This document shows, in pieces, positions 20,323-29,738 of a DNA stretch of 64,000 nucleotides. Below the pieces are notes generated by a model, which was not told where the DNA came from, did not search any database, and worked only from the letters and a program-made list of their open reading frames with translations. The translations under genes were made by a program, and so were the position numbers. Within the stretch, counting starts at the first letter, position 1; each line of letters begins with the position of its first letter. Origin of the DNA: Pseudomonas sp. BSw22131 (GTDB lineage: Bacteria; Pseudomonadota; Gammaproteobacteria; Pseudomonadales; Pseudomonadaceae); NCBI RefSeq assembly GCF_026810445.1, contig NZ_CP113949.1, forward strand, positions 3,472,001-3,536,000, given 5' to 3'.

Positions 20323-20395
20323 CGGCTATGGCACATCCCTTGCGGTTGCGGCACATTCAACACTTCATCAAGCAATGCCTCATCAAGGATCTGAG

Positions 20396-21058
20396 ATGAC
20401 GACCACATTCCCAAGCCTCCGCCCCTCGGACCCGCGTTGCGCGTTGCTGGTGATCGACGTGCAATATGACTTTTTGCCTGGCGGTGCGCTGGCGGTGGCC
20501 GACGGCGACGCCGTGGTGCCGCTGATCAATCGCCTCGGAGCGCAGTTTCGTAACGTGATCATCACCCAGGACTGGCACCCGGGCGGGCATATTTCCTTCG
20601 CCTCGACCCACGCTGGGCGTGCGCCGTTTGACACGATCACCCTGCCCTACGGCCCGCAAACCCTTTGGCCAGATCACTGCGTACAAGCCACTCACGGGGC
20701 CGCGTTGCACGCGGACCTTGATCTGCCACACGCGCAACTGGTGCTGCGCAAAGGTTGTAATCAGGGGATCGACAGCTATTCGGCGTTCATCGAAGGCGAC
20801 CGCACCACGCAGACGGGTCTGGCCGGGTATCTCAAGGAGCGCGGCATCGACAGCGTATTCGTGGTCGGCCTGGCGCTGGATTTTTGCGTGGCATGGTCTG
20901 CGCTGGATGCGCGTACGGCGGGTTTCAATACGTGGGTCATCGAGGACGCGTGCCGTGCAATTGACCTCGGCGGCTCCCTTGAAAAAGCCTGGAGCGAGAT
21001 GCTGGCGGCGGGGGTTGAGCGGATTGATAGCACGAATATCCTGAGCCTTCCGCTGTAG
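20396..21058 (+). CDS. pncA: Nicotinamidase
   Basis: 220 residues from the ATG at 20396 (AAGGAT upstream). The catalytic aspartate is in LLVIDVQYDFLPGGALAV, the metal-binding D-H-H set is in QDWHPGGHISFASTH, the catalytic lysine in LVLRKGCN, and the nucleophilic cysteine in GLALDFCVAW. It hydrolyses nicotinamide to nicotinate for NAD recycling in the cytoplasm. It is followed by a REPIN-like repeat that separates it from the convergent GNAT gene. Confidence 0.93.
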   Translation: MTTTFPSLRPSDPRCALLVIDVQYDFLPGGALAVADGDAVVPLINRLGAQFRNVIITQDWHPGGHISFASTHAGRAPFDTITLPYGPQTLWPDHCVQATHGAALHADLDLPHAQLVLRKGCNQGIDSYSAFIEGDRTTQTGLAGYLKERGIDSVFVVGLALDFCVAWSALDARTAGFNTWVIEDACRAIDLGGSLEKAWSEMLAAGVERIDSTNILSLPL

Positions 21059-21130
21059 GAGCCTACGTGTTGGCGAGACGTTTTACAGGCATCCGCATGA
21101 TGACGTCTCGCGAACAAATTCGCGCCTACA
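21054..21130. repeat. REPIN-like palindromic element
   Basis: A 77-base element begins TGTAGGAGCC and ends GCGCCTACA, with inner arms GCGAGACG and CGTCTCGC. It is two REP arms in inverted orientation, typical of REPINs in Pseudomonas. The first bases overlap the pncA stop codon, so it can also act as a transcript stabiliser or terminator for both convergent genes. Confidence 0.75.
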
Positions 21131-21151
21131 GAGGTTTCGCTCGCAGAGTGA

Positions 21152-21640
21152 TCAGCGTTTATCCGAGGCAAAGTCTGTAAGGCTCTGGCCCTCCATCCGA
21201 TACCGCACCCACTCGTCCTGCGGCTCTGCGCCAATCGATTTGTAGAAATCAATCGCCGGCTGGTTCCAGTCCAGCACGCTCCATTCAAAACGTCCGCAGC
21301 CGGTGTCGACGGCGATTTTCGCCATGTGCCGCAGCAACGCTTTACCCGCGCCAACGCCGCGATGCTCCTGCGACACATACAGGTCCTCCAGATACAGCCC
21401 TTTGCGCCCTAGCCAGGTTGAATAGCTGAGGAAGTACACGGCAAAACCAATCGGCTTATCGTCGAGCAGACAGATAAGCGCCCTGGCCGGTGAGGCGGCA
21501 TCGTCGAACAGGCTTCGTTCGATATCTGCGAGGCTCGCAAGCACCTCGTGCTCGGCTTTTTCATAGATCGCAAGCTCAGTGATAAAACCCAGAATCTCGG
21601 CGGCGTCAGCTCTGTTTGCGTCACGAATGTGAAGGGTCAC
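21152..21640 (-). CDS. GNAT family N-acetyltransferase
   Basis: 162 residues from the GTG at 21640, which has AGGAG seven bases upstream; the frame is open further upstream but with no better site. LYVSQEHRGVGAGKALLRHM is the acetyl-CoA pyrophosphate-binding motif A (R/Q-x-x-G-x-G/A). LEDLYV and WNQPAIDFYKSIGA are the usual beta4 and C-terminal signatures, as in diamine/SSAT-like members. The substrate is unknown; the resemblance to diamine N-acetyltransferases is only by overall pattern. Confidence 0.85.
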   Translation of the reverse strand: MTLHIRDANRADAAEILGFITELAIYEKAEHEVLASLADIERSLFDDAASPARALICLLDDKPIGFAVYFLSYSTWLGRKGLYLEDLYVSQEHRGVGAGKALLRHMAKIAVDTGCGRFEWSVLDWNQPAIDFYKSIGAEPQDEWVRYRMEGQSLTDFASDKR

Positions 21641-21782
21641 TCTGTTACTCCTGTTTGAGATTAAAACGACATCGTTCAGGGGCGAACGACAGATGACAGA
21701 TTGTGTCTGAAGCAACAGTCCTGTTCAGCATCAAATGCTCATGCCGGCACTTCGTTAACGATCAACGTACCCAGGAACACCC

Positions 21783-22685
21783 ATGGAAAACCAGGAAGAA
21801 GAAGGCAAGACCCCCGGCATCACCGCAAAGGAAGAACAGGAAATCGACGAGAACAAGCCGCCACGAGCGGCGGTTCTGCATGAAACCATTCGCGCCCAGG
21901 GCGATCATGAGCTGGAGCGCAGCGTGACCGCGCTGTGGTGGTCGGCGTTGGCGGCTGGCCTGACCATGGGCTTGTCGTTGATGGCCATGGGGCTGCTCAA
22001 TTCAAGACTGCCTGACAGCGAAAGCTTCAAGGCAATCGCCAGCTTCGGCTATTGCGCCGGCTTTCTGGCGGTGATTCTTGCGCGTCAGCAACTGTTCACC
22101 GAGAACACCCTGACGGCGGTCCTGCCGATCATGACCAAGTTCACCGTGAAGAACATCGCGCGGCTATTCCGGCTGTGGGGCGTGGTGCTGGTGGGCAACC
22201 TGTGCGGCACGTTGCTGGTGGCGTACGTCATGCTGCACTTGCCTATTTTCGACACCAGGACAGATCACGCTTTTCTTGAGATCGGTCGCAAGATCATGGA
22301 GAACGATGTCGGCACGATGTTCGCCAAAGGGATCATCTCAGGCTGGATGATTGCCACGATGGTTTGGATGATCGCCTCCATGGAGTCGGCAAAAGTGGTG
22401 ATCATCATCATGATCACGTACCTGATGGCGCTGGGCGATTTCACCCACATCGTCGTCGGCTCGGCCGAAGTGTCTTATCTGGTGTTTGCTGGCGAACTGC
22501 CGTGGAAGGACTTCTGGATGGTCTTCGCAGGCCCGACGCTGGCAGGCAATATCATCGGCGGCAGTTTCATCTTCGCCCTGATCAGCCACGCGCAGATCAG
22601 AAGTGAGACAGGGGCGCCTAAGGAAGAGCCCGCCGCAGTCAAGCGTGAAACCCCGGCTGAATCCAGGCGCGAGGCCAAGCGATAA
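21783..22685 (+). CDS. Formate/nitrite transporter (FNT) family channel
   Basis: 300 residues, start with CCAGGAACACCC just before the ATG. After a charged cytoplasmic N-terminus (~55 residues) there are six hydrophobic segments, including WWSALAAGLTMGLSLMAMGL, GYCAGFLAVILARQQLFTEN and GNIIGGSFIFALISHAQ. Motifs QQLFTENTL and the half-helix SAEVSYLVFAGEL fit the FNT pore fold. It is closer in layout to the YfdC-type branch than to FocA, so the transported anion is not certain. A REPIN follows the gene. Confidence 0.83.
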   Translation: MENQEEEGKTPGITAKEEQEIDENKPPRAAVLHETIRAQGDHELERSVTALWWSALAAGLTMGLSLMAMGLLNSRLPDSESFKAIASFGYCAGFLAVILARQQLFTENTLTAVLPIMTKFTVKNIARLFRLWGVVLVGNLCGTLLVAYVMLHLPIFDTRTDHAFLEIGRKIMENDVGTMFAKGIISGWMIATMVWMIASMESAKVVIIIMITYLMALGDFTHIVVGSAEVSYLVFAGELPWKDFWMVFAGPTLAGNIIGGSFIFALISHAQIRSETGAPKEEPAAVKRETPAESRREAKR

Positions 22686-22697
22686 CTGACGGATATC

Positions 22698-22774
22698 TGT
22701 AGGAGCGAATTTATTCGCGAGGCGCCGGGCCTGATTCGCCGCCACCATTTCTCGCCAACAAGTTGGCTCCTACA
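22698..22774. repeat. REPIN-like palindromic element
   Basis: A 77-base element begins TGTAGGAGCGAATTTATTCG and ends GTTGGCTCCTACA. Its length equals that of the element at 21054-21130 and the outer arms share TGTAGGAGC. It lies between the FNT gene and the two-component operon. Confidence 0.78.
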
Positions 22775-22880
22775 GGGACCAAATAACAGCGTCTGTTCTT
22801 TCCTAAATATTTATTCAGAAAAAACCGCCGCATTTATAGGCAAACTACACCTTCCAGTTGCAATGGCTTCAGGCAAACCC

Positions 22881-23564
22881 ATGACCCGAATTCTGACGAT
22901 CGAAGACGATGCCGTAACGGCGAAGGAAATCGTGGCTGAACTAAGCAGCCACGGCCTGCAGGTAGACTGGGTCGACAACGGCCGCGAAGGTCTTGTGCGT
23001 GCCGTCAGTGGTGACTACGACCTGATCACCCTGGATCGCATGTTGCCGGAAGTCGACGGGCTGGCGATTGTCACGACCATGCGCGCACTGGGCATTTCCA
23101 CTCCGATTCTGATGATCAGCGCCCTGTCCGATGTCGACGAGCGCGTGCGCGGTCTGCGCGCAGGCGGTGATGATTACCTGTCCAAACCGTTCGCCTCCGA
23201 TGAAATGGCTGCGCGGGTCGAGGTCTTGTTGCGACGCAGCAATCCCGGTACCCAGGCTGAAACCATGCTGCGAGTGGCCGATCTGGAACTGAACCTGATC
23301 ACCCGTGAGGCCAGTCGTGCGGGCCAACCTCTGAACCTGTTGCCCACTGAATACAAGCTGCTCGAGTTCATGATGCGCAACAACGGCCAGATCATCACCC
23401 GCATGATGATTTTCGAGGAAGTCTGGGGTTATCACTTCGACCCCGGCACCAACCTGATCGATGTGCACATCGGTCGCTTGCGCAAGAAAATCGATCCCCC
23501 TACCCTGACGCCCCTGATTCGAACCGTTCGAGGCTCAGGATATGTCATTGCCGAACCCGTCTAA
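22881..23564 (+). CDS. OmpR-family response regulator
   Basis: 227 residues from MTRILTIEDDAVTAKE; an upstream in-frame ATG at 22863 is possible. The receiver domain has IEDDA (acidic pair), DLITLDRMLPEVDG with the phosphorylated aspartate, and YLSKPFA with the lysine. The C-terminal winged helix (residues ~130-225) ends in the typical HIGRLRKKIDPP and IRTVRGSGYVI. It overlaps the kinase gene by 23 bases, which implies coupled translation. The regulon is unknown. Confidence 0.92.
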   Translation: MTRILTIEDDAVTAKEIVAELSSHGLQVDWVDNGREGLVRAVSGDYDLITLDRMLPEVDGLAIVTTMRALGISTPILMISALSDVDERVRGLRAGGDDYLSKPFASDEMAARVEVLLRRSNPGTQAETMLRVADLELNLITREASRAGQPLNLLPTEYKLLEFMMRNNGQIITRMMIFEEVWGYHFDPGTNLIDVHIGRLRKKIDPPTLTPLIRTVRGSGYVIAEPV

Positions 23565-24933
23565 GGGCTGGCGTTCTTCCAGCAGCCGCTTGCTGGCGCT
23601 CTACAGTTTCTTGTTCGTGGCCTGGAGCAGCATCCTCATGGGGGTGTTGTACTGGGAAGTCACCAGTTACCTGAACACCCTCGCCCGCCATTCGCTGATG
23701 CAGCGTCAGCAATTGTTCTCGCGCTTCGAGGGCGAGCAACTGGATGACGCGCTGGCCAACAGCGACAAGTTCGACATGCGCTCGGTCGATGCCTACGGTC
23801 TGTTCGACAAAGACCTCAAACCGATCAGCGGGCCGATCCACAAGGTCCCGACCGGGCTGCCCCTCAACGGGCAGATCGAGGAACTCGACACCTGCATCGA
23901 CTCCGACAACCCTGACCTGCCACGCGCCAGTTGCGACGCCGTGGCGGTTCACACCCTTGATGACCGCTGGCTGGTGCTGGTGCGCGACAACGGCTCGCTG
24001 TTTGCCGTGACCACGTTGATTCTGCGCGCACTGCTATGGGGCATTTCGCTGACCATCCTGCCGGGCATCGCGGGCTGGCACTTGCTGCGCCGCCGTCCGT
24101 TGCAGCGTATTCGTGCGATTCAGGCGAGTGCCGAGGCCATCATCATCGGTGACCTGACGCGACGCCTGCCGGTGTCTGACCGTCGCGATGAGCTGGACAT
24201 GCTGGCCGACATCGTGAACGCCATGCTTGATCGTATCGAGCGCCTGATGAACGAGGTCAAGGGCGTCTGTGACAACATCGCCCACGACCTGCGCACGCCG
24301 CTGACCCGGCTGCGCGCGCAGTTGTACCGGATTCAGCAGCAATCCCCGGAAGACTCGTCGCAGGGAGAACAGATGGCCCAAGTGATCGCTGATGCCGACA
24401 CGCTGATGGCGCGGTTTCGTGGGTTGCTGCGGATTTCGGAGCTTGAGGATCATCAACGGCGTTCAGCATTTGGTCGCCTGGACCCACGTCCCTTGTTGCA
24501 GGAGCTGCACGACTTCTACCTGCCGCTGGCCGAAGAAGGTGGTGTGACGCTGGAGCTGACGGTCGCCGACGCACTGCCGCCGGTGGTGGGGGATCGGGCA
24601 CTGCTGTTCGAAGCGCTGTCGAACCTGCTGAGCAACTCGATCAAGTTCACCCCACCCGGCGGCAAGGTCACCATGATCGCCCGGGCCGAGGGCGACGCGA
24701 CGTTCATCGAGGTGCAGGACACCGGCCCTGGTATCCCCGCTGCCGAACGCGAGGCCGTGTTCAAGCGCTTCTACCGCAGCGAAGGCGGCAACCAGCAAAG
24801 CGGCTTCGGCCTGGGCCTGTCCATCGTCGCGGCCATCGTCAACCTGCACGGCTTCAAACTGAACATCGGCACCAGCCCCTCCGGCGGCGCGAGCCTGGTG
24901 CTGGAGTGCCGGCAGGTCTTGGCGCTGGGGTGA
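23542..24933 (+). CDS. HAMP-containing sensor histidine kinase
   Basis: 463 residues. A first membrane segment lies at ~17-40 (LLALYSFLFVAWSSILMGVL), a periplasmic sensor of ~125 residues with two cysteines (LDTCIDSDN, RASCDAV) follows, and a second membrane segment at ~155-180. HAMP is at ~185-235. The phosphorylated histidine is in CDNIAHDLRTPLTRLR, the N box in LSNLLSNSIKFTPPGG, and the G boxes in VQDTGPGIP and GFGLGLSIVAAI. The two periplasmic cysteines could form a disulphide, an observation, not a known sensing mode. It pairs with the overlapping OmpR-type gene. Confidence 0.9.
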   Translation: MSLPNPSKGWRSSSSRLLALYSFLFVAWSSILMGVLYWEVTSYLNTLARHSLMQRQQLFSRFEGEQLDDALANSDKFDMRSVDAYGLFDKDLKPISGPIHKVPTGLPLNGQIEELDTCIDSDNPDLPRASCDAVAVHTLDDRWLVLVRDNGSLFAVTTLILRALLWGISLTILPGIAGWHLLRRRPLQRIRAIQASAEAIIIGDLTRRLPVSDRRDELDMLADIVNAMLDRIERLMNEVKGVCDNIAHDLRTPLTRLRAQLYRIQQQSPEDSSQGEQMAQVIADADTLMARFRGLLRISELEDHQRRSAFGRLDPRPLLQELHDFYLPLAEEGGVTLELTVADALPPVVGDRALLFEALSNLLSNSIKFTPPGGKVTMIARAEGDATFIEVQDTGPGIPAAEREAVFKRFYRSEGGNQQSGFGLGLSIVAAIVNLHGFKLNIGTSPSGGASLVLECRQVLALG

Positions 24934-24960
24934 ATGCCCATTCGTGGGCTCGCGCAAAAC

Positions 24961-24990
24961 CTGTGGGAGGGAGCTTGTTCGCGATGGCGT
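24961..24990. repeat. Single REP arm
   Basis: CTGTGGGAGGGAGCTTGTTCGCGATGGCGT matches one arm of the common Pseudomonas REP (TGTGGGAGGGAGC / GCTTGTTCGCGA). It follows the histidine kinase stop codon and has no inverted partner nearby. Confidence 0.7.
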
Positions 24991-25108
24991 AAGCAAGCCC
25001 GTTACATGCCCAGCGCAAGGATTAGAGACTGGAATCTGACACCGCGCATTATTTGCGGCCTGGGCATTTCTGCCTATCCGACCAAACCTGATGACAAAAG
25101 CGTGGTGC

Positions 25109-25138
25109 AAAAAAAGCCCACAGCTTTCACTGTGGGCT
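25109..25138 (-). terminator. Rho-independent terminator of the lipoprotein gene
   Basis: On the minus strand AGCCCACAG pairs perfectly with CTGTGGGCT around a 6-base loop, followed by seven T. It lies 29 bases after the stop codon of the small lipoprotein gene. Confidence 0.88.
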
Positions 25139-25167
25139 CAACGAAGACCGTCGAAGGGAGCGTTCTG

Positions 25168-25578
25168 TTAACCCGGCATGCAAGTGAAGTCCTTGCTGTG
25201 ACCAACCTGTTTACCGCTCGAGTCTTCCAGCTTCACGCTGTACGCCTCGCCCAGGCTCGACTCCACAAGCTTGTAATGCTCGCCAGCCTTGAACTGATCG
25301 AACTTCAGACCGCTCTGGCAATTCATCTGATCGTCATCGCCGTAACCGTCGACGATCAGGTTCACATCCAGCGTATGCGCGCCGGGTTTGACTTCAAAAT
25401 AACGGCCGTCATCAAGCCGCTTACCGTCCAGGTTTTCAGCCATGAGGACACCATCGGGCTCTTCCTGCAGGCCGATCCAGGCCTCGCTCGGGTCAGCTTT
25501 GGGCATCGAGCCTGCACAAGCGGAAAGTACAGCGACCAAACTCAACATTGGCACCAGCAGTAACGACTTGGCGTTCAT
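25168..25578 (-). CDS. Small conserved lipoprotein, function unknown
   Basis: 136 residues from the ATG at 25578 (GAGG upstream). The signal MNAKSLLLVPMLSLVAVLSAC has the lipobox LSAC, so the mature protein starts at Cys21 and is probably sorted to the outer membrane. The rest is acidic and contains two more cysteines (QMNCQSG and the near-terminal FTCMPG) that could pair. The region GRYFEVKPGAHTLDVNL resembles the beta-rich PEGA-like stretches found in surface lipoproteins, but I do not recognise a named family. The gene is monocistronic and ends at a strong terminator. It is the last backbone gene before the toxin island. Confidence 0.75.
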   Translation of the reverse strand: MNAKSLLLVPMLSLVAVLSACAGSMPKADPSEAWIGLQEEPDGVLMAENLDGKRLDDGRYFEVKPGAHTLDVNLIVDGYGDDDQMNCQSGLKFDQFKAGEHYKLVESSLGEAYSVKLEDSSGKQVGHSKDFTCMPG

Positions 25579-25835
25579 GACGCAAACCTCAGTAGTGAAA
25601 AAGTCCCTGTTGCACAGGGTAGATTTCGACAGACCAAGGCTGCGCGTGCGGCAGATGAACAACAAATGAATGCCGCATGAAAGTTGGTTGTGTGCGGTGA
25701 TGACTAATTGTTCATTTGGTTGATGGTGGGGTGTTAGGTGCGTGCGTGGTGTTGGGGGGTGTGGGGTTGGAGGTTGGCTTGGTAATCGCGCGGGCAGCAG
25801 ATGGGTTGTGGGGTAGATGACCAGCAGTTCGCGTT
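25579..25835. other. Intergenic junction between backbone and island, with a G-rich tract
   Basis: No gene seen. The stretch 25724-25780 on the plus strand is unusually G-rich (several runs of three to six G separated by short T-containing spacers) and could form a G-quadruplex. Base composition switches from GC-rich to clearly AT-rich around 25835, which I take as the island boundary. Confidence 0.5.
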
Positions 25836-26807
25836 TTAATTATCAAGCTTACGTTCGATTTCTTCGTCTGCCGCACTCAATATATTAGCTATAACATTAG
25901 CACTAACCTGCTAAATAACCGCATCAGCATCTTTCTCGTATTTTTTACCAATATAATGGTGTGTTTACGCTTTTCCACTTTCATTAAAATGGCTCAGCAC
26001 GTACTCTCCACCATAAACTGGGCATGCCCATCTAACTACAATCTAGATTTTTGCAAACTCAGCCAACGACTGCATAAGCTTAGCGAAACCCATACTTTCT
26101 TCATTCGCTCTATTTCTGATAAATGTGTAAACATCTTTTCTGGGTGATAACACTTCTACAACCTGACCTCTCTAATTAGTAACCTCAATAAACCCATTCA
26201 CTACCCCATTCAAATTTTCAACCTCAGAAATAAGCGTTGGAAACTTTATAAGCTAACCGTTCTTTCCTGCCCCACTACCTATTCTAGGGTTATCAAAATA
26301 AACTTTCAGTTTAGGGGATGCATCCCGCCTCCAACGAAAGACAGGAACCATGCGAGTCATCATTTCTTTAAATTCGGACTCAGTCTCCTCTCCCGAAAAC
26401 TCACATTGATAGATAGGCATGCACAGAAACAACTTTCCACGTTTAGATTCCAGTTGTCCTTTCAGGCAAGCATGGTAGGTGCTAGGAACAGCGATAGCGT
26501 GCGTAAACCCATACTCATTATTCGCCAGCGTATAAATATCTGGCGTTGATGGTGAAAGCCATGGCGGCGCTTGATCTAGAATCTCCGCCGCAAACTTTCT
26601 ATCATTAGCATCCTCCGACACAGTCAACACGTCTCGATCAAGAGCGGTTTTAAGGCTGTAGCTATAGGTCGCTTTTGGGAGTTTATGCTGAAAAAAATAA
26701 TATCCCACGGGCCCCTCATCAACTACAGAAAAGCTCTCCCTCAAATCTTGCCTTGTGAACATTTTACATTTCTTCTCAGTCATAATTAGGGCGAACGTCG
26801 ACGACAC
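25836..26807 (-). pseudogene. Nonsense-riddled gene of unknown function in the immunity tail
   Basis: The open part (26253-26807) encodes 184 residues from MSSTFALIMTEKKCKMF; starts at 26807 or at the ATG nine codons in are possible. Its stop (TAG at 26253-26255) is followed in the same frame by sequence that still looks like protein, for example SPRKDVYTFIRNRANEESMG, THHYIGKKYEKDADAV and SAADEEIERKLDN, down to a stop at 25836. Further in-frame stops lie at 26172, 26043, 25965 and 25911. I read this as a decayed gene of about 320 codons at the extreme end of the Rhs array, possibly a former immunity or accessory gene. Stop density alone is no proof, since random AT-rich sequence would give as many. 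Confidence 0.5.
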
Positions 26808-26887
26808 ATAAAACCATCAGTAGCGCACACAGAGCCCAGGTCTAGAACAACTGCTATAAAGAATATCACTCCATGCAGCACAGAGCA

Positions 26888-27448
26888 TTACAATGTAAAA
26901 TCTCGATCATCGACTGCGGACTTCTGATCGCTTTTCTTGAACCGTACAGTAGGGAAAAACGTTAGCCCGTAACCACGATACTTTAAAGGTGATTGCAACC
27001 CCACATAACCCGAAACTGTAACGCTATACAATCCACTTGCAACTTCCAAGTAGTCACTATTTGGTAGCCGCCCCTGATAATTAGCTTTGTAGTTTTTAAA
27101 GAAATCTGAATCCCAGTCCGTTAACGCATTCAGATCAGCAACAACAACGATACCAGAACTCACTTCGAGTGAGATTCCGGGATAATCAAATTTTAAACCA
27201 ACTCGATTTTTTTCGCCAAGTGCTTCGCCGTCAATAAGTACTGAGTACTCGTCCTCTGGTATCTGATAGACAGGAATTAGGATTCCTTCATCAATTGCTG
27301 CACGACCTAAAACCTCATCTTCTAAAAAAGCATTAAAAACATTTGACCCGATCACATCATTTTCGACAAGGAAACCATCAAGTACCAGCGGATCAAATAT
27401 GATGATTCCCGGTGAATACAGCTCGATACTTGCGTGCTTTTTATCCAT
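26888..27448 (-). CDS. Candidate orphan immunity protein
   Basis: 186 residues from the ATG at 27448, which has GGGAGGACGTA directly upstream. No signal peptide or membrane segment is seen; the protein is acidic and looks globular. I do not recognise the family. It overlaps the end of the truncated Rhs segment G by eight bases in the manner of the intact toxin/immunity junctions elsewhere in this array. Its toxin has been deleted except for perhaps the last 16 residues (SLGKGSNIKSAGGRNG) that are fused to the Rhs core, so it would be an immunity gene kept without its toxin. Confidence 0.6.
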   Translation of the reverse strand: MDKKHASIELYSPGIIIFDPLVLDGFLVENDVIGSNVFNAFLEDEVLGRAAIDEGILIPVYQIPEDEYSVLIDGEALGEKNRVGLKFDYPGISLEVSSGIVVVADLNALTDWDSDFFKNYKANYQGRLPNSDYLEVASGLYSVTVSGYVGLQSPLKYRGYGLTFFPTVRFKKSDQKSAVDDRDFTL

Positions 27449-29440
27449 TACGTCCTCCCGCTGACTTAATATTAGAGCCTTTCCCAAGCGATTTATTCAG
27501 GGTTTTGGTCAGCTCCCCTGCCGGGTCATATTCGTGGCGCCGATGAATCGGGTTGTACGCGTGTTCCACCAGCAGTTCCGGGGTGATGCCGGGATTGTGG
27601 AGTCGGGAAAGCTTTTTCGCAGGCAGCGACGATGCAAACTGCCAGCTCTTGCGGCCCATGGCGTCGTAGCCGAAACAGCTTGTCAACTTACCTTGTGTGC
27701 GCAGGACTTCGCGGTGCAGATCGTCGCGTTCCATGTCGCTGATCAACTGGCCGTCGAGGTTCAGTTGGTGCAAGTGGCCGCTGCCGTAGTACAGATGATT
27801 GAGGTGTTGGCCTGTCGGCAACGTCAGCGTCGTGAGGTTGCTCAGCGGATCGTATTCGTAGGCTAACGCGCCTTGGGGTGTGGTCTCTTTGGTCAGGCGG
27901 CCTAGTAGGTCGTAGGCGAAATCCAGTTTTTCTTCGGAGACGCCCAGTTTCTTACCGGTGGCGGTAGGAAGTCGCTCAATGGAGAGCAGGCGGTCGCCAT
28001 CGTCATAGGCGTAATCCTGACGAGCGTCGCTGTTGACCTTCGCCACCAGGCGACCAATCTGATCTCGCTCAAATTCAGTCGTGCGTTGTGGCCGTTCAGC
28101 CCGCTCGCCGTAGCCGGTTTCTTCAACCTGAGTCAGATACCCGCCGACAGTGTAGGCGAAGCGTCGGGTCAGGTTGTCAATGCGCTGCTCTTCGATCAAA
28201 CGATCCGAGGCGTCGTAGGCAAAGCGGTAAGCCGCGTTGTTTTCGTTGACCAGTGCGGTTAGGCGAATGGCTTTGTCGTACTCGTAGCTGATGCGCTGGC
28301 CCTTGGCGTCCTGGCGGCTGGCAGGCAGTCCGCGTGCAGTTCGCAGCAGACGCGTGGTCTGGCCTTTGCCGTCGGTGTGCGTCAGGACTTGCCCAAGGGC
28401 GTTGTAGGTAAACGACTCGCCAGTGCCGTCCGGGTGCTCGATGCGCAGCACTTCGCCGTCGGGCTTGCGTTCAAGGGTTGTTGTCTGATTCACAGCATCG
28501 GTCACGGCAACCAGGTGCTGGCGCTGGTCGTAACGGTAATAGGTACTTTTGCCCGAGCAGTCCTGAAAACGCTCGACCTGCGCCAGGGTGTTCCACCACA
28601 GGTATTTGGATTTGCGCGTGGCGTCGATGATGGTGTGAGGCAGGCCATCGTCGCTGTTGAGGTATTCAGTGGTGTAACCGAGGGCGTCGGTTTCTGCGAT
28701 CAGGTTGCCTTTGTCGTCGTAGCGGGCTTTCCAGACGCTGCCGTCGGGGTAAGTGGCTTCGGTGACCAGCGTCGTACCGAAGTGGTGTTTGTAGCGGATC
28801 TTACGGCCCAGCGGATCGGTCTCTTCGATCAGGCGGGAGAAGTCGTCGTACTTGAACGCCAGCTGATTGCCATCGGGTAGCGTGATGCCAATCAGGTTAC
28901 CGGCTTCGTCCAGGTGCATGGCGTAGCGTTCACCGCCATAATCGCGGCTGGCGATGACAAGGCGGTCCTCGTTGTAACGCACCTCCAGCTCACGGCCCAG
29001 CACATCGACCGCCCAGGACGTGCGCTGCGCGAAGTCGTAGCGGAAATGAAAGTGCTCGCCGTCACTGGTCCAGTGTTCGACCACGCGAGGCTGACCGTCG
29101 ATGGTTTCCCAGCGGTAGTTGCAGCTCAGGCCCAGAGCATTGCTGTGGCTGATCATCACGCCGTCGGTGTAGCTGAACCGACGCATCGAATCGCCATTGC
29201 GGTTGATCACTTCACTCAGCTGGCCGTCGTCGCTGTAACGATACTGGACGAGGGTTTCAACGGCTTCATTGCCCACTACCCGCTTGACGTCGGTCAAGCG
29301 GCCAAGCGGATTGTCGTAGTGCAGGTGCACGCGCACGCCACCGGGGGCGCTGATGTCGGTAAGCGTACCGTCGGCCGTTCGGGTGAAATGCAGGTAGTGT
29401 CCGAGAGCATTTTCGATGCGTTGCAGCGGGACTTCGATCT
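27441..29440 (-). pseudogene. Rhs segment G: core fragment without tip or toxin
   Basis: The frame 27441-29336 holds 631 residues of YD-repeat Rhs core, and matching sequence in the same sense continues to about 29440 (ENALGHYLHF region). It begins inside the core, so no PAAR or membrane part is present. It breaks at the 3' end after EYDPAGELTKTL, where the other copies continue with KLRGEIKYEYEANG; here the sequence jumps to 20 unrelated residues and stops. The self-cleaving tip and the toxin are therefore lost. The core is slightly more divergent from copies A, C, D and E than those are from one another. It cannot be a working effector but could recombine with other copies. Confidence 0.85.
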
Positions 29441-29490
29441 ATCGTCTAGGGTCTTCAGGCACTTTTCTGACTAAGGCTCTCCTATCTCTA

Positions 29491-29640
29491 GGTCAGCGCA
29501 CCTTGCGGTATGGTCTCTTTGATCAGCCGGCCAAGAAAGTCGTAGTAAAATTCCAGATTATCTTTGCCAATGCCGAGCTTTTAACCAATGGCGGTCGGCA
29601 ACCGCTCGATCTACAGCAAGCGGTTGCAGTCGTTTTAAGC
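29491..29640 (-). pseudogene. Diverged Rhs core scrap
   Basis: The minus strand reads LGIGKDNLEFYYDFLGRLIK and then ETIPQGALT, clearly homologous to LDFAYDLLGRLTKETTPQGAL of the full copies but with many substitutions. It is an older remnant lying between segments F and G. Confidence 0.75.
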
Positions 29641-29738
29641 TTAAGTGCAATATTAATGCACATCTGGCTAAGCACGAAAATTATTACGCACTTAGTAGTT
29701 CCTTATATTTAATCCTAGGCCTCGCTCCCGCCCATACT

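Noticed and set aside
25956..26147. 63-codon plus-strand frame at the island edge
   Set aside because: It is antisense to the decayed minus-strand frame, has no ribosome binding site and an unlikely composition.
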